A stretch of 51,499 nucleotides of DNA from Deltaproteobacteria bacterium (GTDB lineage Bacteria > Desulfobacterota > Desulfobaccia > Desulfobaccales > 0-14-0-80-60-11), in contig JAKAKP010000077.1 in the NCBI GenBank assembly GCA_021813445.1, positions 1-51,499 of the forward strand. The letters are read 5' to 3'. A program made the position numbers and the translations under genes. This document shows, one piece after another, positions 33,232-41,825 of this stretch (within the stretch, counting starts at the first letter, position 1; every line of letters starts with the position of its first letter). A model generated the notes under the pieces. That model saw only the letters and a program-made list of their open reading frames with translations. It was not told the DNA's origin and searched no databases.

Positions 33232-35004
33232 ATGACTCGTATCCGCGTGGTCTGGCGGCTCTTTCCCGCGTTCATCCTCATCGCCGTGGCCTGCCTGCTG
33301 GCCGGCACCTGGTATACGGCTTCTTCCTGGCGCCAGTTTTATTTGCAGGAAACCGCGACGGACCTGGAGCACCGGGCCCAGTTGGTGGAAATCTATCTCC
33401 AGGATATGCGCCCGGCCGCGGACCCGGCGCAAATCAATGCCATCTGCCGGAAATTGGGGAAACTGACCTCTACGCGCCTGACCGCGGTCCTGGCTTCGGG
33501 AAAGGTCCTGGGAGACTCCGAGGAAGAACCGCAGCGCATGGACAACCATGGAGACCGCCCGGAAATTAAGGAGGCCTTGCAGGGAAGAGTGGGGATTTCC
33601 ACCCGCTTCAGCTTCACCCTGGGCCATGACATGATGTATGTGGCCGTGCCCTGGCGCCGGGGGGCTGAGACCCTGGGAGTGATCCGGGCCTCCCTGCCCA
33701 TGGATGCCATTCATGGGGCCATCAGGACCCTCTATCAGCAAATTGCCTGGGGCGGGCTGGCAGTGGCTCTGGTAATTGTCCTCTTGAGCTTCTTCATGGC
33801 CCGGCGCTTTACCGGCCCCCTGGATGATCTGCAACGGGGGGCCCTGCGGTTTGCCCGGGGCGACCTGGACCGCAAGCTGCCGGTGCCCGATACCGCGGAA
33901 TTGGCCAGCCTGGCCGATGCCTTGAATTATATGGCGGAGCAGTTGCAAAACCAGATTGAAACCCTCAGCCGGCAGGGGAAGGAGCAGGAAGCCATCCTCT
34001 CCAGCATGACCGAGGGAGTGCTGGCCCTGGACGCCATGGGCCGGCTGCTGACCATCAACCCCGCGGGCGCGGCCATGCTGCGGCTCGAGGCCGCGGCCAT
34101 CCAGAACCTGGCGGTCCAGGAGGTCATCAAAGACCCCGGCTTAAAATGGTTTATCAACCGCACCCTGGCTAATCCGGCGCCCATTGAAGAGGAATTGGAG
34201 ATCAAAGATGACGGCCGCCGGATTTTTCAAGCCCGGGGCACTTCCCTGCGCTCCGCCCACGGCCTCTCCCTGGGGACGCTCATAGTCCTCCGGGATATCA
34301 CCCAATTGCGGCAATTGGAGAACACCCGGCGGGATTTCGTGGCCAATGTCTCCCATGAGCTGAAGACCCCCATCACTTCCATCAAAGGCTTTGTGGAGAC
34401 CTTACTGGCGGGCGCGCTCAAGGAGCCGGAAAATGCCGAAAACTTTCTGAAAATCATCGCCAAACAGACCGACCGCTTGAATGAAATCATCGATGACCTG
34501 CTCACCCTCTCCCGCATTGAACAGGATGCGGAACGCCGCCAGATTTTTCTGCATGGCCAGAAACTCCAGGGAGTCTTGCAAAGCGCCATCCAGGTCTGCG
34601 AAACCAAAGCCATGGCCAAAAATATTGCCATCGAGCTTAACTGCCCCGATGATCTCAGGGGGCTGATCAATGCGCCCCTCCTGGAACAGGCCCTGGTGAA
34701 TCTGGTGGACAATGCCGTGAAATTCAGCGAGTCCGGCAGCACCATCCAGGTGGAAGCCGGGCGGTCGGGAGCCGAGGTCGTCGTCCGGGTGCGAGACCAT
34801 GGGCCCGGTATCCCCCCGGAACATCTGCCCCGGATCTTTGAACGGTTTTACCGGGTCGATGCCGGCCGCAGCCGCAAAATCGGCGGCTCTGGCCTGGGCT
34901 TGGCCATCGTCAAGCATATTGCCTTGGCCCATGGCGGGCGGGTCACCGTGGCCAGCACTCCCGGTAAGGAGACCGTCTTTTCCCTGGTCTTAAAAGCCGA
35001 TTGA
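33232..35004 (+). CDS. phoR: Phosphate regulon sensor histidine kinase PhoR
   Basis: A membrane kinase of 590 residues. Segment 1 (about 10-30) and segment 2 (about 165-188) enclose a periplasmic domain of about 135 residues. HAMP follows (RRFTGPLDDLQRGALRFARG). A PAS domain lies at about 250-355 (ILSSMTEGVLALDAMGRLLT). The HisKA H-box is NVSHELKTPITS with His375, then NLVDNAVKFS, DHGPGIPPEHL and [13 protein letters not shown]. The HisKA pattern and PAS placement are typical of PhoR. Unlike E. coli PhoR, it has a large extracytoplasmic domain. It is coupled to phoB. Confidence 0.92.
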   Translation: MTRIRVVWRLFPAFILIAVACLLAGTWYTASSWRQFYLQETATDLEHRAQLVEIYLQDMRPAADPAQINAICRKLGKLTSTRLTAVLASGKVLGDSEEEPQRMDNHGDRPEIKEALQGRVGISTRFSFTLGHDMMYVAVPWRRGAETLGVIRASLPMDAIHGAIRTLYQQIAWGGLAVALVIVLLSFFMARRFTGPLDDLQRGALRFARGDLDRKLPVPDTAELASLADALNYMAEQLQNQIETLSRQGKEQEAILSSMTEGVLALDAMGRLLTINPAGAAMLRLEAAAIQNLAVQEVIKDPGLKWFINRTLANPAPIEEELEIKDDGRRIFQARGTSLRSAHGLSLGTLIVLRDITQLRQLENTRRDFVANVSHELKTPITSIKGFVETLLAGALKEPENAENFLKIIAKQTDRLNEIIDDLLTLSRIEQDAERRQIFLHGQKLQGVLQSAIQVCETKAMAKNIAIELNCPDDLRGLINAPLLEQALVNLVDNAVKFSESGSTIQVEAGRSGAEVVVRVRDHGPGIPPEHLPRIFERFYRVDAGRSRKIGGSGLGLAIVKHIALAHGGRVTVASTPGKETVFSLVLKAD

Positions 35005-35042
35005 ACCTCTCTCGTTTCTGCTCCCGAAAAGTTCCTGCGGTA

Positions 35043-35064
35043 GCACAGACTTTCCAGCCTGTGC
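35043..35064. repeat. GCACAG/CTGTGC hairpin repeat
   Basis: GCACAG and CTGTGC arms enclose ACTTTCCAGC. Read in reverse, the sequence resembles the hairpin GCGCAGGCT...GCCTGCGC at 45471-45491, with a shared AGGCTGGAA core. It lies just after phoR and next to the terminator-like hairpin at 35074-35094. Confidence 0.5.
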
Positions 35065-35073
35065 GGATTAACA

Positions 35074-35094
35074 GGGCGGGCGAGACGCCCGCCC
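35074..35094 (+). terminator. Strong hairpin after phoR; also GTAGGGGCG repeat, copy 2
   Basis: GGGCGGGCG and CGCCCGCCC form a perfect 9-bp GC stem with an AGA loop, followed after 9 bases by TCTTTT. It is placed 69 bp after the phoR stop and should terminate the phoBR transcript. Read on the minus strand, it begins CGTAGGGGCGGGCG and belongs to the dispersed family seen at 6817 and 45184. Confidence 0.6.
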
Positions 35095-35167
35095 CTACGA
35101 CTCTTTTCATAATTTGCGGGTGGGCCAATGGCTCATTAGCGACTGCCTGGGAAAATTTAGGGAAAAA

Positions 35168-35210
35168 TTAACTTGCTCCTAACAAGACGCTAACAATCAA
35201 CTTGTATAGT
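35168..35210 (+). promoter_or_regulatory. Pho-box-like array and -10 before pstS
   Basis: Hexamers TTAACT (35168), CTAACA (35179) and CTAACA (35190) stand at an exact 11-bp period, each separated by 5 bp. A fourth, weaker unit CTTGTA starts at 35201. TATAGT (35205-35210) lies 9 bp after the third hexamer and is a good -10. The layout and spacing match the array at 31780. A start near 35217 would give a leader of about 40 nt to the pstS ATG. Confidence 0.75.
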
Positions 35211-35255
35211 TCGTCAATGAAAAGCTTGCTGAATCTCCAAAAAGGGAGCGGAAAG

Positions 35256-36308
35256 ATGAAAAAATTGTTGAGCGTTTTGTTAATGGCATCATCCTTTCTT
35301 GCACTGGCGTCCTTCAGCCAGGCCCAGTCGATTTCCATCAACGCCGCGGGGGCTACCTTCCCCTACCCCGTCTATTCCGAGTGGGTTCACAAATACCATG
35401 AGCTCACCGGGGTGAAGATCAATTATCAGGCCATCGGCTCCGGCGGCGGCATTGCCCAGATCAAGGCGAAGACCGTTGATTACGGCGCCTCGGATGCGCC
35501 CCTGGCTTCGGACCTGCTGCAAAAGGACGGCCTGGTGCAGTGGCCCATGGTCATGGGCGGCGTGGTCATGGCCGTGAATATTGATGGCATCGGCCCCGGC
35601 GGCATCAAGCTTACCGGCCCGGTGATCGCCGATATCTATCTGGGCAAAATCACCAAATGGGACGATCCGGCCATTGCGAAACTCAACCCCGGGGTGAAGC
35701 TGCCTTCCCAGGCCATTACCACGGTGCACCGCACCGACGGCTCGGGCACTACCTTTATCTTTTCCACCTACCTGTCCATGGTTTCGCCGGAATGGAAGCA
35801 GAAGGTGGGGGCCGGCACTTCGGTGTCCTGGCCCGGGCAAAACAGCGTCGGCGGCAAAGGCAATCCGGGCGTGGCCGGCCAGGTGAAAGTGGTGGCCGGT
35901 TCCATCGGTTATGTGGAATATGCCTATGTCAAACAGAATAATATGCCCTACGCCATGCTGCAGAATAAAGACGGCAAATGGCTGAAGCCCAGCCTCGAGA
36001 CCTTCGCGGCCGCCGCGGCTAATGCCGACTGGGCCAAGGCGCCCTATGGCTTTTACCTGATGCTGGATAATCAGCCTGGTGATAATAGCTGGCCCATCGC
36101 CGGCGCCACTTTCATCATGATGCACAAGGACCAGGCAGACCCTGCCAAGGCCAAGGCCCTGCTGAAATACATGGACTGGTGCTACAAACACGGCCAGGAG
36201 ATGGCTAAAAAGCTCGATTACGTGCCCATGCCCGAGAGCGTGGTGAAGCTGGTGGAAGAGTCCTGGACCAAGAATATTAAGGCCAATGGCAAACCGGTGT
36301 GGCCTTAA
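35256..36308 (+). CDS. pstS: Periplasmic phosphate-binding protein PstS
   Basis: Binds phosphate in the periplasm for the PstSCAB importer. The protein has 350 residues. The signal peptide MKKLLSVLLMASSFLALASF ends at SQA before QS. The mature protein starts with INAAGATFPYPVYSEW, then GSGGGIAQIKAKTVDYGASDAPL and VHRTDGSGTTFIF, the phosphate-contacting loops of PstS. GGAG lies seven bases before the ATG at 35256. An upstream in-frame TTG at 35202 lies inside the promoter and is rejected. A hairpin with a T-tract follows the gene, which would let PstS be made in excess over the permease. Confidence 0.95.
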   Translation: MKKLLSVLLMASSFLALASFSQAQSISINAAGATFPYPVYSEWVHKYHELTGVKINYQAIGSGGGIAQIKAKTVDYGASDAPLASDLLQKDGLVQWPMVMGGVVMAVNIDGIGPGGIKLTGPVIADIYLGKITKWDDPAIAKLNPGVKLPSQAITTVHRTDGSGTTFIFSTYLSMVSPEWKQKVGAGTSVSWPGQNSVGGKGNPGVAGQVKVVAGSIGYVEYAYVKQNNMPYAMLQNKDGKWLKPSLETFAAAAANADWAKAPYGFYLMLDNQPGDNSWPIAGATFIMMHKDQADPAKAKALLKYMDWCYKHGQEMAKKLDYVPMPESVVKLVEESWTKNIKANGKPVWP

Positions 36309-36340
36309 CCTGAACCAATTCCGAAGGTAGACAGGCAAGC

Positions 36341-36378
36341 GAGGCGGGTGCCGCGGTGTGTTAGCCCGCCTCTTTTCC
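36341..36378 (+). terminator. Rho-independent terminator or attenuator between pstS and pstC
   Basis: GAGGCGGG (36341-36348) and CCCGCCTC (36365-36372) form a perfect 8-bp stem with a 16-nt loop. TTTTCCTATTTT follows directly. The pstC start is 20 bp beyond. Partial read-through would give the usual high ratio of binding protein to permease. Confidence 0.7.
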
Positions 36379-36398
36379 TATTTTAGAGATACCCGGAC

Positions 36399-37403
36399 AT
36401 GATGCTTAAGCCTGCCCTGAAAAGAGTGCCGGAAAACCCCATGCCCCAAGATTTAGGGGTAACCGAGGCCAGTTCGCAGGCGCGGCCTGCGGCCCGGGGG
36501 GACAAGACTTTCCGGTGGTTGAGTTTTTCCTGTTCCCTGATGGTGCCCCTGGTCATGCTGGCCATCGGTTTGGAATTGCTCCAGGCCTCCTGGCCGGCGC
36601 TGAAGCAATTCGGCTGGCGCTTCTTCTTTTCCACGGATTGGAACCCGGTGCTCCAGCATTTCGGCGCGGCCACCAGCATCTTCGGCACCGTGGTCTCCAC
36701 CCTCATTGCCATGGTCATTGCCGTGCCCCTGAGCCTGGCCATCGCCCTTTTCCTGGTGGAACTGGCCCCCCCCAGGGTCAGCTACATCGCGGGCACCCTC
36801 ATTGAGCTGCTGGCCGCAGTGCCCAGCATTATTTTCGGCATGTGGGGGCTCTTTGTCTTCGCTCCTTTCATGTCCCGCTGCGTGCAGCCCCTTTTGGGGA
36901 AAACCCTGGGTTTCCTGCCCCTCTTTCAAGGCCCGCCCATGGGCATCGGCATGCTCACCGCGGGCATCATCCTGGCCTTCATGGTGCTGCCTTTTATCAG
37001 CGCCATTGCCCGGGATGTCTTTAAATTGGTGCCGCCGGTGGTCAAGGAATCGGCCTTCGGCATGGGCGCCACCACCTGGGAGGTGACCCGCAAGGTCACC
37101 ATTCCTTACGGCCTGGTGGGCATTATCGGTGCGGTCTTCCTGGGCTTGGGCCGGGCCATGGGCGAAACCATGGCGGTCACCTTTGTGATCGGCAATGCCC
37201 ATCGCCTTTCCGCCTCCCTCTTTGCCCCCGGCAATACCATTGCCTCCGCCCTGGCCAATGAGTTCAGCGAAGCCACCGAGCCCCTCTATATCAGCTCCCT
37301 GGTGGCTTTGGGACTGGTGCTGTATCTCATCACCTACCTGGTGCAGGTGATCTCCCAGATGCTGCTGCGCCGCATGTACCGCTCCTGGAGCGTGGGACTG
37401 TGA
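36399..37403 (+). CDS. pstC: Phosphate ABC transporter permease PstC
   Basis: One of two membrane subunits of the phosphate importer, 334 residues. After a polar 38-residue N-terminus there are about six membrane segments. The ABC-contact (EAA) loop is seen as KESAFGMGATTWEVTRKV, and PSIIFGMWGLFVF is a conserved PstC stretch. No good ribosome binding site precedes the ATG at 36399; an in-frame ATG at 36441 is the alternative. The stop overlaps the pstA start as GTGA. Confidence 0.94.
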   Translation: MMLKPALKRVPENPMPQDLGVTEASSQARPAARGDKTFRWLSFSCSLMVPLVMLAIGLELLQASWPALKQFGWRFFFSTDWNPVLQHFGAATSIFGTVVSTLIAMVIAVPLSLAIALFLVELAPPRVSYIAGTLIELLAAVPSIIFGMWGLFVFAPFMSRCVQPLLGKTLGFLPLFQGPPMGIGMLTAGIILAFMVLPFISAIARDVFKLVPPVVKESAFGMGATTWEVTRKVTIPYGLVGIIGAVFLGLGRAMGETMAVTFVIGNAHRLSASLFAPGNTIASALANEFSEATEPLYISSLVALGLVLYLITYLVQVISQMLLRRMYRSWSVGL

Positions 37404-38245
37404 AGCTGAGACCGGCTACGGGACGGCGTCTGACGAATCTGGCGGTGAGCGTCTGGGCCGGAGCCTCGGCCCTATTGGGCATCGTCATCCTCTTTTGGAT
37501 TCTCTATATCGTGGTGCAGCGCGGCCTGGGCGCGCTGCACCTGGCATTTTTCACGCAGTTGCCCACGCCTCCGGGGATGGCCGGCGGCGGCCTGGCCAAT
37601 GCCATCGCCGGCACCCTGGTGCTCACCGCCGCGGCCACCCTGATCGCCGTGCCCGTGGGGCTGCTGGCCGGGGTTTATCTGGCGGAATTCAGCGAGGACT
37701 CCAAGATCGGGGACTACAGCCGCTTCTCCGCCAATGTCCTCATGGGCATGCCCTCCATTATCGTCGGGGTCTTTGCCTATACCCTGGTGGTGGTGCCCCT
37801 GGGACACTTTTCCGGCTATGCCGGGACCGTGGCCCTGGCTATCCTCATGCTGCCCGTGGTCGCCCGCATCACCGAAGACATGCTGCGCCTGGTGCCCAAT
37901 ACCTTGCGGGAATCGGCCCTGGCCCTGGGCGCGCCCCGGTGGAAGGTGACCCTGGCCATCGTCTTCCGGGCCGCCAAGGGCGGGCTCATCACCGGCATCC
38001 TCCTGGCAGTGGCCCGGGTGAGCGGCGAGACCGCGCCCCTGCTCTTCACCGCGCTCAACAGCCCTTACTGGTTTCACACCCTGGGCGAGCCCACCCCCAA
38101 CCTCACGGTCACCATTTTTAATTACGCCATGTCCCCCTATCCGGACTGGCAGCAACAGGCCTGGGGTGCTTCCCTGCTGATTACCCTGGGGGTCCTCCTG
38201 GTTACCGTGTTGGCCCGCTTCCTGGTGCGGGAAAGAAAAGCGTGA
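37400..38245 (+). CDS. pstA: Phosphate ABC transporter permease PstA
   Basis: The second membrane subunit, 281 residues and about six membrane segments. The EAA loop reads [20 protein letters not shown], and [20 protein letters not shown] is typical of PstA. The start is GTG at 37400, with GGAG nine bases upstream, overlapping the pstC stop. Translation is therefore coupled to pstC, in keeping with a heterodimer. Confidence 0.94.
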   Translation: MKLRPATGRRLTNLAVSVWAGASALLGIVILFWILYIVVQRGLGALHLAFFTQLPTPPGMAGGGLANAIAGTLVLTAAATLIAVPVGLLAGVYLAEFSEDSKIGDYSRFSANVLMGMPSIIVGVFAYTLVVVPLGHFSGYAGTVALAILMLPVVARITEDMLRLVPNTLRESALALGAPRWKVTLAIVFRAAKGGLITGILLAVARVSGETAPLLFTALNSPYWFHTLGEPTPNLTVTIFNYAMSPYPDWQQQAWGASLLITLGVLLVTVLARFLVRERKA

Positions 38246-38351
38246 ATTAAGGGAGAATACCCACATGCCATCCCATGATCTGACCCTTCCCCGTATCGGG
38301 CGGTTGACTCCATATAAGCGGAAGTCAAATCCCGCTCCCCAGGAGGCGACA

Positions 38352-39224
38352 ATGCCCCAAACCGAGGAAAGACCTGCGGCCTCCTTGCAAGTGGTGGGAA
38401 AGACTCCCTTCGCCGCGGCTCAAGGAGAAACCCTCATAGAATCCGCGACGCTTCTCACCCGTCTAGGCCTCACCAGCAAGGTGGCCAGCCGCCATCTCAA
38501 TTTTTTCTATGGAGAAAATCAGGCCCTGTTTGACAACAATCTGGATATCGCCGAGCACCGGGTCACGGCCATTATCGGTCCCTCCGGCTGCGGCAAATCC
38601 ACCCACCTGCGGATTTACAACCGGATTTACGAACTCTACCGGGACCAAAGGGCCACTGGCGAAATCTTGCTGGATGGCGCCAATATTCTGGACCCCCGTT
38701 ATGACATCATGGAACTGCGGCGCAAGGTCGGCATGATCTTCCAGAAGCCCACGCCCTTCCCCATGAGCGTCTTCGATAACGTGGCCTACGGCTTAAAGCT
38801 GCATTACACTATGAAAAAAAGCGAGATGGCGGACCGGGTGGAAGAGGCCCTGAGCCGGGCGGCGTTGTGGGACGAAGTGAAGGATTTTCTGAACCGCCCG
38901 GGCACAGCCCTGTCCGGGGGGCAGCAGCAACGGCTCTGCATTGCCCGGGCCCTGGCGGTGGAGCCGGAGGTGCTGTTGATGGATGAGCCCACCTCGGCCA
39001 TCGACCCCATCGCCACCTCCAAGATTGAAGAACTGGTCCACGACCTTAAAGGCAATTACACCATCGTCATCGTCACCCACAACATGCAGCAGGCCGCGCG
39101 CATCTCCGATTTTACCGCGTTCTTCTATCAGGGACACATCATCGAATTCGGCGAGACGGAAGAGATCTTTACCAAACCGGCCCACAAGCAGACCGAGGAT
39201 TACATCACCGGGCGTTTCGGTTGA
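38352..39224 (+). CDS. pstB: Phosphate ABC transporter ATPase PstB
   Basis: The ATPase of the phosphate importer, 290 residues. Walker A is GPSGCGKST (about 76-84), the Q-loop is [18 protein letters not shown], the signature LSGGQQQR, Walker [12 protein letters not shown], and the switch histidine lies in [11 protein letters not shown]. The first 45 or so residues before the ABC domain are an extension not found in E. coli PstB. AGGAGG lies five bases before the ATG at 38352. An earlier ATG at 38265 also has a usable GGGAG nine bases upstream, so a longer form is possible. No phoU follows. Confidence 0.94.
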   Translation: MPQTEERPAASLQVVGKTPFAAAQGETLIESATLLTRLGLTSKVASRHLNFFYGENQALFDNNLDIAEHRVTAIIGPSGCGKSTHLRIYNRIYELYRDQRATGEILLDGANILDPRYDIMELRRKVGMIFQKPTPFPMSVFDNVAYGLKLHYTMKKSEMADRVEEALSRAALWDEVKDFLNRPGTALSGGQQQRLCIARALAVEPEVLLMDEPTSAIDPIATSKIEELVHDLKGNYTIVIVTHNMQQAARISDFTAFFYQGHIIEFGETEEIFTKPAHKQTEDYITGRFG

Positions 39225-39302
39225 TGGCCTTATACAGACCTTATCCTTAACCCCTATCTCTATTACTTTCTTCTTTTCCAACCCATATGATTAATGCGAG
39301 TT

Positions 39303-39334
39303 GCCGCCGAAGGCACGCCTGGCGTGAAGGCGGC
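39303..39334. terminator. Nested inverted repeat between pstB and the cyclase gene
   Basis: GCCGCC (39303-39308) pairs with GGCGGC (39329-39334), and inside it CACGCC pairs with GGCGTG around a single T. The two genes converge here, 120 bp apart. It may act as a two-way terminator, but no clear T-tract follows on either side. Confidence 0.4.
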
Positions 39335-39344
39335 CCCCCGGGCG

Positions 39345-40673
39345 TCAGGAAATTCTCAGGGGAAAGGAGTTGTCCTGCTCCCAATAGATCACCCGGCCGT
39401 CCTGGCACTTGATGAGGCGGACATAGCCGTCATGGGAGATCACCAGACCCAGGGCCCCGGGGACCTGATGGCACAGGTAATAAACGGCGCGGTGGCGGGT
39501 GCCCACAGTCTCGGTAAACTCCTCCTGCCAACGCTCCCCTTCCGCGTCCAGGGCCCGGGCCACGGTTTGCACCTCGTCGAAATCGCCTTTGATCATGCCG
39601 CCAAAACCCAGGATGCGGCTGCGGTTGGTGAGGACCACCGCGCCGTCCACCGCCGCGAAGTCGGCCAATTGATGCGCCGCCTCAAAAACCGCTTCCTCCA
39701 GCAGTGACAGGGTGCCCAGGCCGCTGTGGATATACTCCTGCCAGCCCAGTCTTTGCCCCTGGTCAATTTCCCGGCTGTAAGCCTTCACCAGGGTTTTGAG
39801 GATCTGGAGCATCAGCCTGGGAAATCGTTGTCCCGTCTCGTCTTCCAGAAATTGATATTTGAGGGTGATAAAGGGGTTGGCCGCGGTGAATTCCGCGGCC
39901 CGCTCCTGGGGCAGGAACAGCAGTATCCCTCCCTGGCGGGATTCGCGCACGGCGTTGATGATGCGCATCATCAAATGCCGGCCGATGGTCCGCAGCAGGT
40001 TCGGGTCAAAAATCTCGCGCCAATTATGGCCGTTGCCCCCGGACGCGGCCAGTTGCGCCAATATTTCTTCCCGGGTGTCCGCGAAATATTCCCCCAGCCA
40101 GCGGGATTCGAAGACATTGAGGTCCGGAGTAATGATGCTGCCTTCATTCAGAGTGGCCACGGCCTCCGTGCCCTGCAGCACCGCCAGGCGTCCGGGGCCC
40201 ATGACCCAAATGACCGGCAGGCGCGGAAACGCGGGCGGCACCAGCCGCCCGCCGCAATATGCCTGCCGCCAACGGGTGCCGGAATGCACCAGCCCCCAGA
40301 TCTCCCATTCATCCTCACCGTTTAACCTCACGCCGATGAGAGAACGGGAAAATTCCGCGGCCCGGGACAGCTTCCGCAGTTCGGTCTCATTGCAAGGCCG
40401 GGGGGAGGCCAACATCTGACGATGCAGGCTCATGGGCGGCAGGTCGGGGGTGGTTAAGCAATCAGACGCAGCCAGCAGCAGGCGGACCCGCACCGGCCGT
40501 TCTTCCTCCCGCAGCAAACTGGCTTGATAGCAGGTGGACAGGAGTTCCTCCAGATAGGGCGGGGGCGGCAGCGAATTCTCCTGATTGCCGTTATCTGTGC
40601 TCTGGCCCAGGCCCGCGCCGGGCCAGCGGTTGCGGATGAACCAGGCCAAGTCCTCATGATATGCATGTATCAT
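39345..40673 (-). CDS. Diadenylate cyclase (DAC domain) with N-terminal sensor-like region
   Basis: Predicted to make cyclic di-AMP from two ATP. The C-terminal third shows the two DAC signatures: VDGAVVL (DGA motif, about residue 340) and GTRHRAV (RHR motif, about residue 390), followed by LGLVISHDGYVRLI. Both catalytic motifs look intact. The first 300 residues carry no membrane helix and resemble the DACNV-type sensor found before DAC domains in deltaproteobacteria (family name from memory). The start is ATG 40673, after a purine run AGAGGGG. The frame stays open to 40853, but that part looks non-coding. The protein has 442 residues. Confidence 0.8.
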   Translation of the reverse strand: MIHAYHEDLAWFIRNRWPGAGLGQSTDNGNQENSLPPPPYLEELLSTCYQASLLREEERPVRVRLLLAASDCLTTPDLPPMSLHRQMLASPRPCNETELRKLSRAAEFSRSLIGVRLNGEDEWEIWGLVHSGTRWRQAYCGGRLVPPAFPRLPVIWVMGPGRLAVLQGTEAVATLNEGSIITPDLNVFESRWLGEYFADTREEILAQLAASGGNGHNWREIFDPNLLRTIGRHLMMRIINAVRESRQGGILLFLPQERAAEFTAANPFITLKYQFLEDETGQRFPRLMLQILKTLVKAYSREIDQGQRLGWQEYIHSGLGTLSLLEEAVFEAAHQLADFAAVDGAVVLTNRSRILGFGGMIKGDFDEVQTVARALDAEGERWQEEFTETVGTRHRAVYYLCHQVPGALGLVISHDGYVRLIKCQDGRVIYWEQDNSFPLRIS

Positions 40674-41124
40674 TTTGCCCCCCCTCTTCCTGATCGCCGT
40701 GGTAGTCAATTTGTTCTTAGGGTTAGAAGAATTTTCCGGGAAAAAGTTAAAATCTGTCTCGCTCCGGGCCTCCAGGACCCAGGCGGTCGGGGCCTGAGCC
40801 ATTGGGACCCATGCCGCTCGACCTCCACCAAAATGATGAGCCCCCAGCAGCAAACCCGCATTTTCCGAATTCGCGGCGGTAGATACTGCCGGGGGGTTAG
40901 GATTAGGGGTTAATTAGGAGAGAATGGGCCCCGAATCGCCCCGGGCGGGGAGCGCCTGTGTCGGTTTCGGGGGCGAACCGACGCCGGGAGGGTTGCCCGG
41001 CTCCTGCCGGCAGGTGATCAGAGTCAGTGTCAGAGGAGAGCCATTTTCCCGCGGGCGCATTTGATGAATCGCAGCCACAAGAGAGAAAATTCCACCCACC
41101 GGCTTTGCCCGCAGAAATCAAAGT
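40674..41124. other. Gap between the cyclase gene and the secreted-protein gene
   Basis: Most of this 451-bp stretch looks non-coding. It contains GCCGGG-N7-CCCGGC (about 40984) and a 12-bp perfect palindrome CCTGCCGGCAGG at 41003-41014, together a possible terminator for the secreted-protein gene. A minus-strand frame from GTG at 41099 to 40914 (61 codons) has no ribosome binding site and no recognisable motif. I do not call it. Confidence 0.4.
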
Positions 41125-41568
41125 TTATTTCCCGGCCTTGGGGTATTCAGATTTAGGGAACTCCGGTTTGGGGAGTTCCGCGGTTTTCTTGAGAGTCAGG
41201 TCGGGGATGCTGTACTGGAACAACATGGGTCCAGCCAGTACATAAAGGAAACCATCGCCGGCCCAAACCCCGTGGGGTCCGCCCATAGGTGGCGGCGGCG
41301 GACAGGGCCTGGCCTCCTTGCCTTTGGGAGGCGCCGGCTTGGGCAGGTCCACAGTCTTCACCAGTTTCAAATCGGCCAGGCTATACTCCATGATCCTGGG
41401 GCCGGCCACGACGTACAGGTGCTGTTTGTCCGCGGTGATGCCTGCTGCCCCCATCATGGGTTGAAAACCGTCATGGGGAAATATCCCCCCGGGGGGATCG
41501 GCCATTGCCGTAGTGGCGGCAAAAATCAGCATTAGAGCCAAGCTAATTAGAATCTTACGGATGTTCAT
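41125..41568 (-). CDS. Small secreted protein with two propeller-like repeats and a proline-rich linker
   Basis: The 147-residue protein has a clear signal peptide (MNIRKILISLALMLIFAATT, cut near AMA). Two similar units follow: ADKQHLYVVAGPRIMEYSLA at about residue 46 and GDGFLYVLAGPMLFQYSIPD at about residue 104. Each ends in a lysine-rich TVDLPKP or TAELPKP. A linker rich in Pro and Lys with PCPPPPPMGG joins them. The units look like single beta-propeller blades; two cannot form a closed propeller, so it may oligomerise (inference). AAGGAG lies eight bases before the ATG. It is divergent from the BaeS-like kinase gene with 257 bp between, so it may be a target or partner of that system. The family is not recognised. 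Confidence 0.75.
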   Translation of the reverse strand: MNIRKILISLALMLIFAATTAMADPPGGIFPHDGFQPMMGAAGITADKQHLYVVAGPRIMEYSLADLKLVKTVDLPKPAPPKGKEARPCPPPPPMGGPHGVWAGDGFLYVLAGPMLFQYSIPDLTLKKTAELPKPEFPKSEYPKAGK

Positions 41569-41825
41569 CTTCGCATCTCCTTGTAGTTCCCGTTAATAGT
41601 CAACTCTCTTTGGGGCCTCCTCATTGATCTGAGGCGGATTTTAACCAGCGATTTTGGAAAAAGTGTGGAGACGGAATGTAATGAAGGTGGAGAAAGGCCG
41701 CAAATTGCGGTGAGAAGTTGACCCGGCCCCGGGAATATGCGACTAAATTAATAACGTTTACTTATTTTGCCGGATGAGTCAGCCAGCGGCATTAAAGGAA
41801 GGCAACGCCTCCGGGGCAGTGACCC

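Noticed and set aside
40914-41099. Minus-strand 61-codon frame
   Set aside because: GTG start without a ribosome binding site, Pro-rich composition expected from GC-rich non-coding DNA, and it overlaps palindromes.
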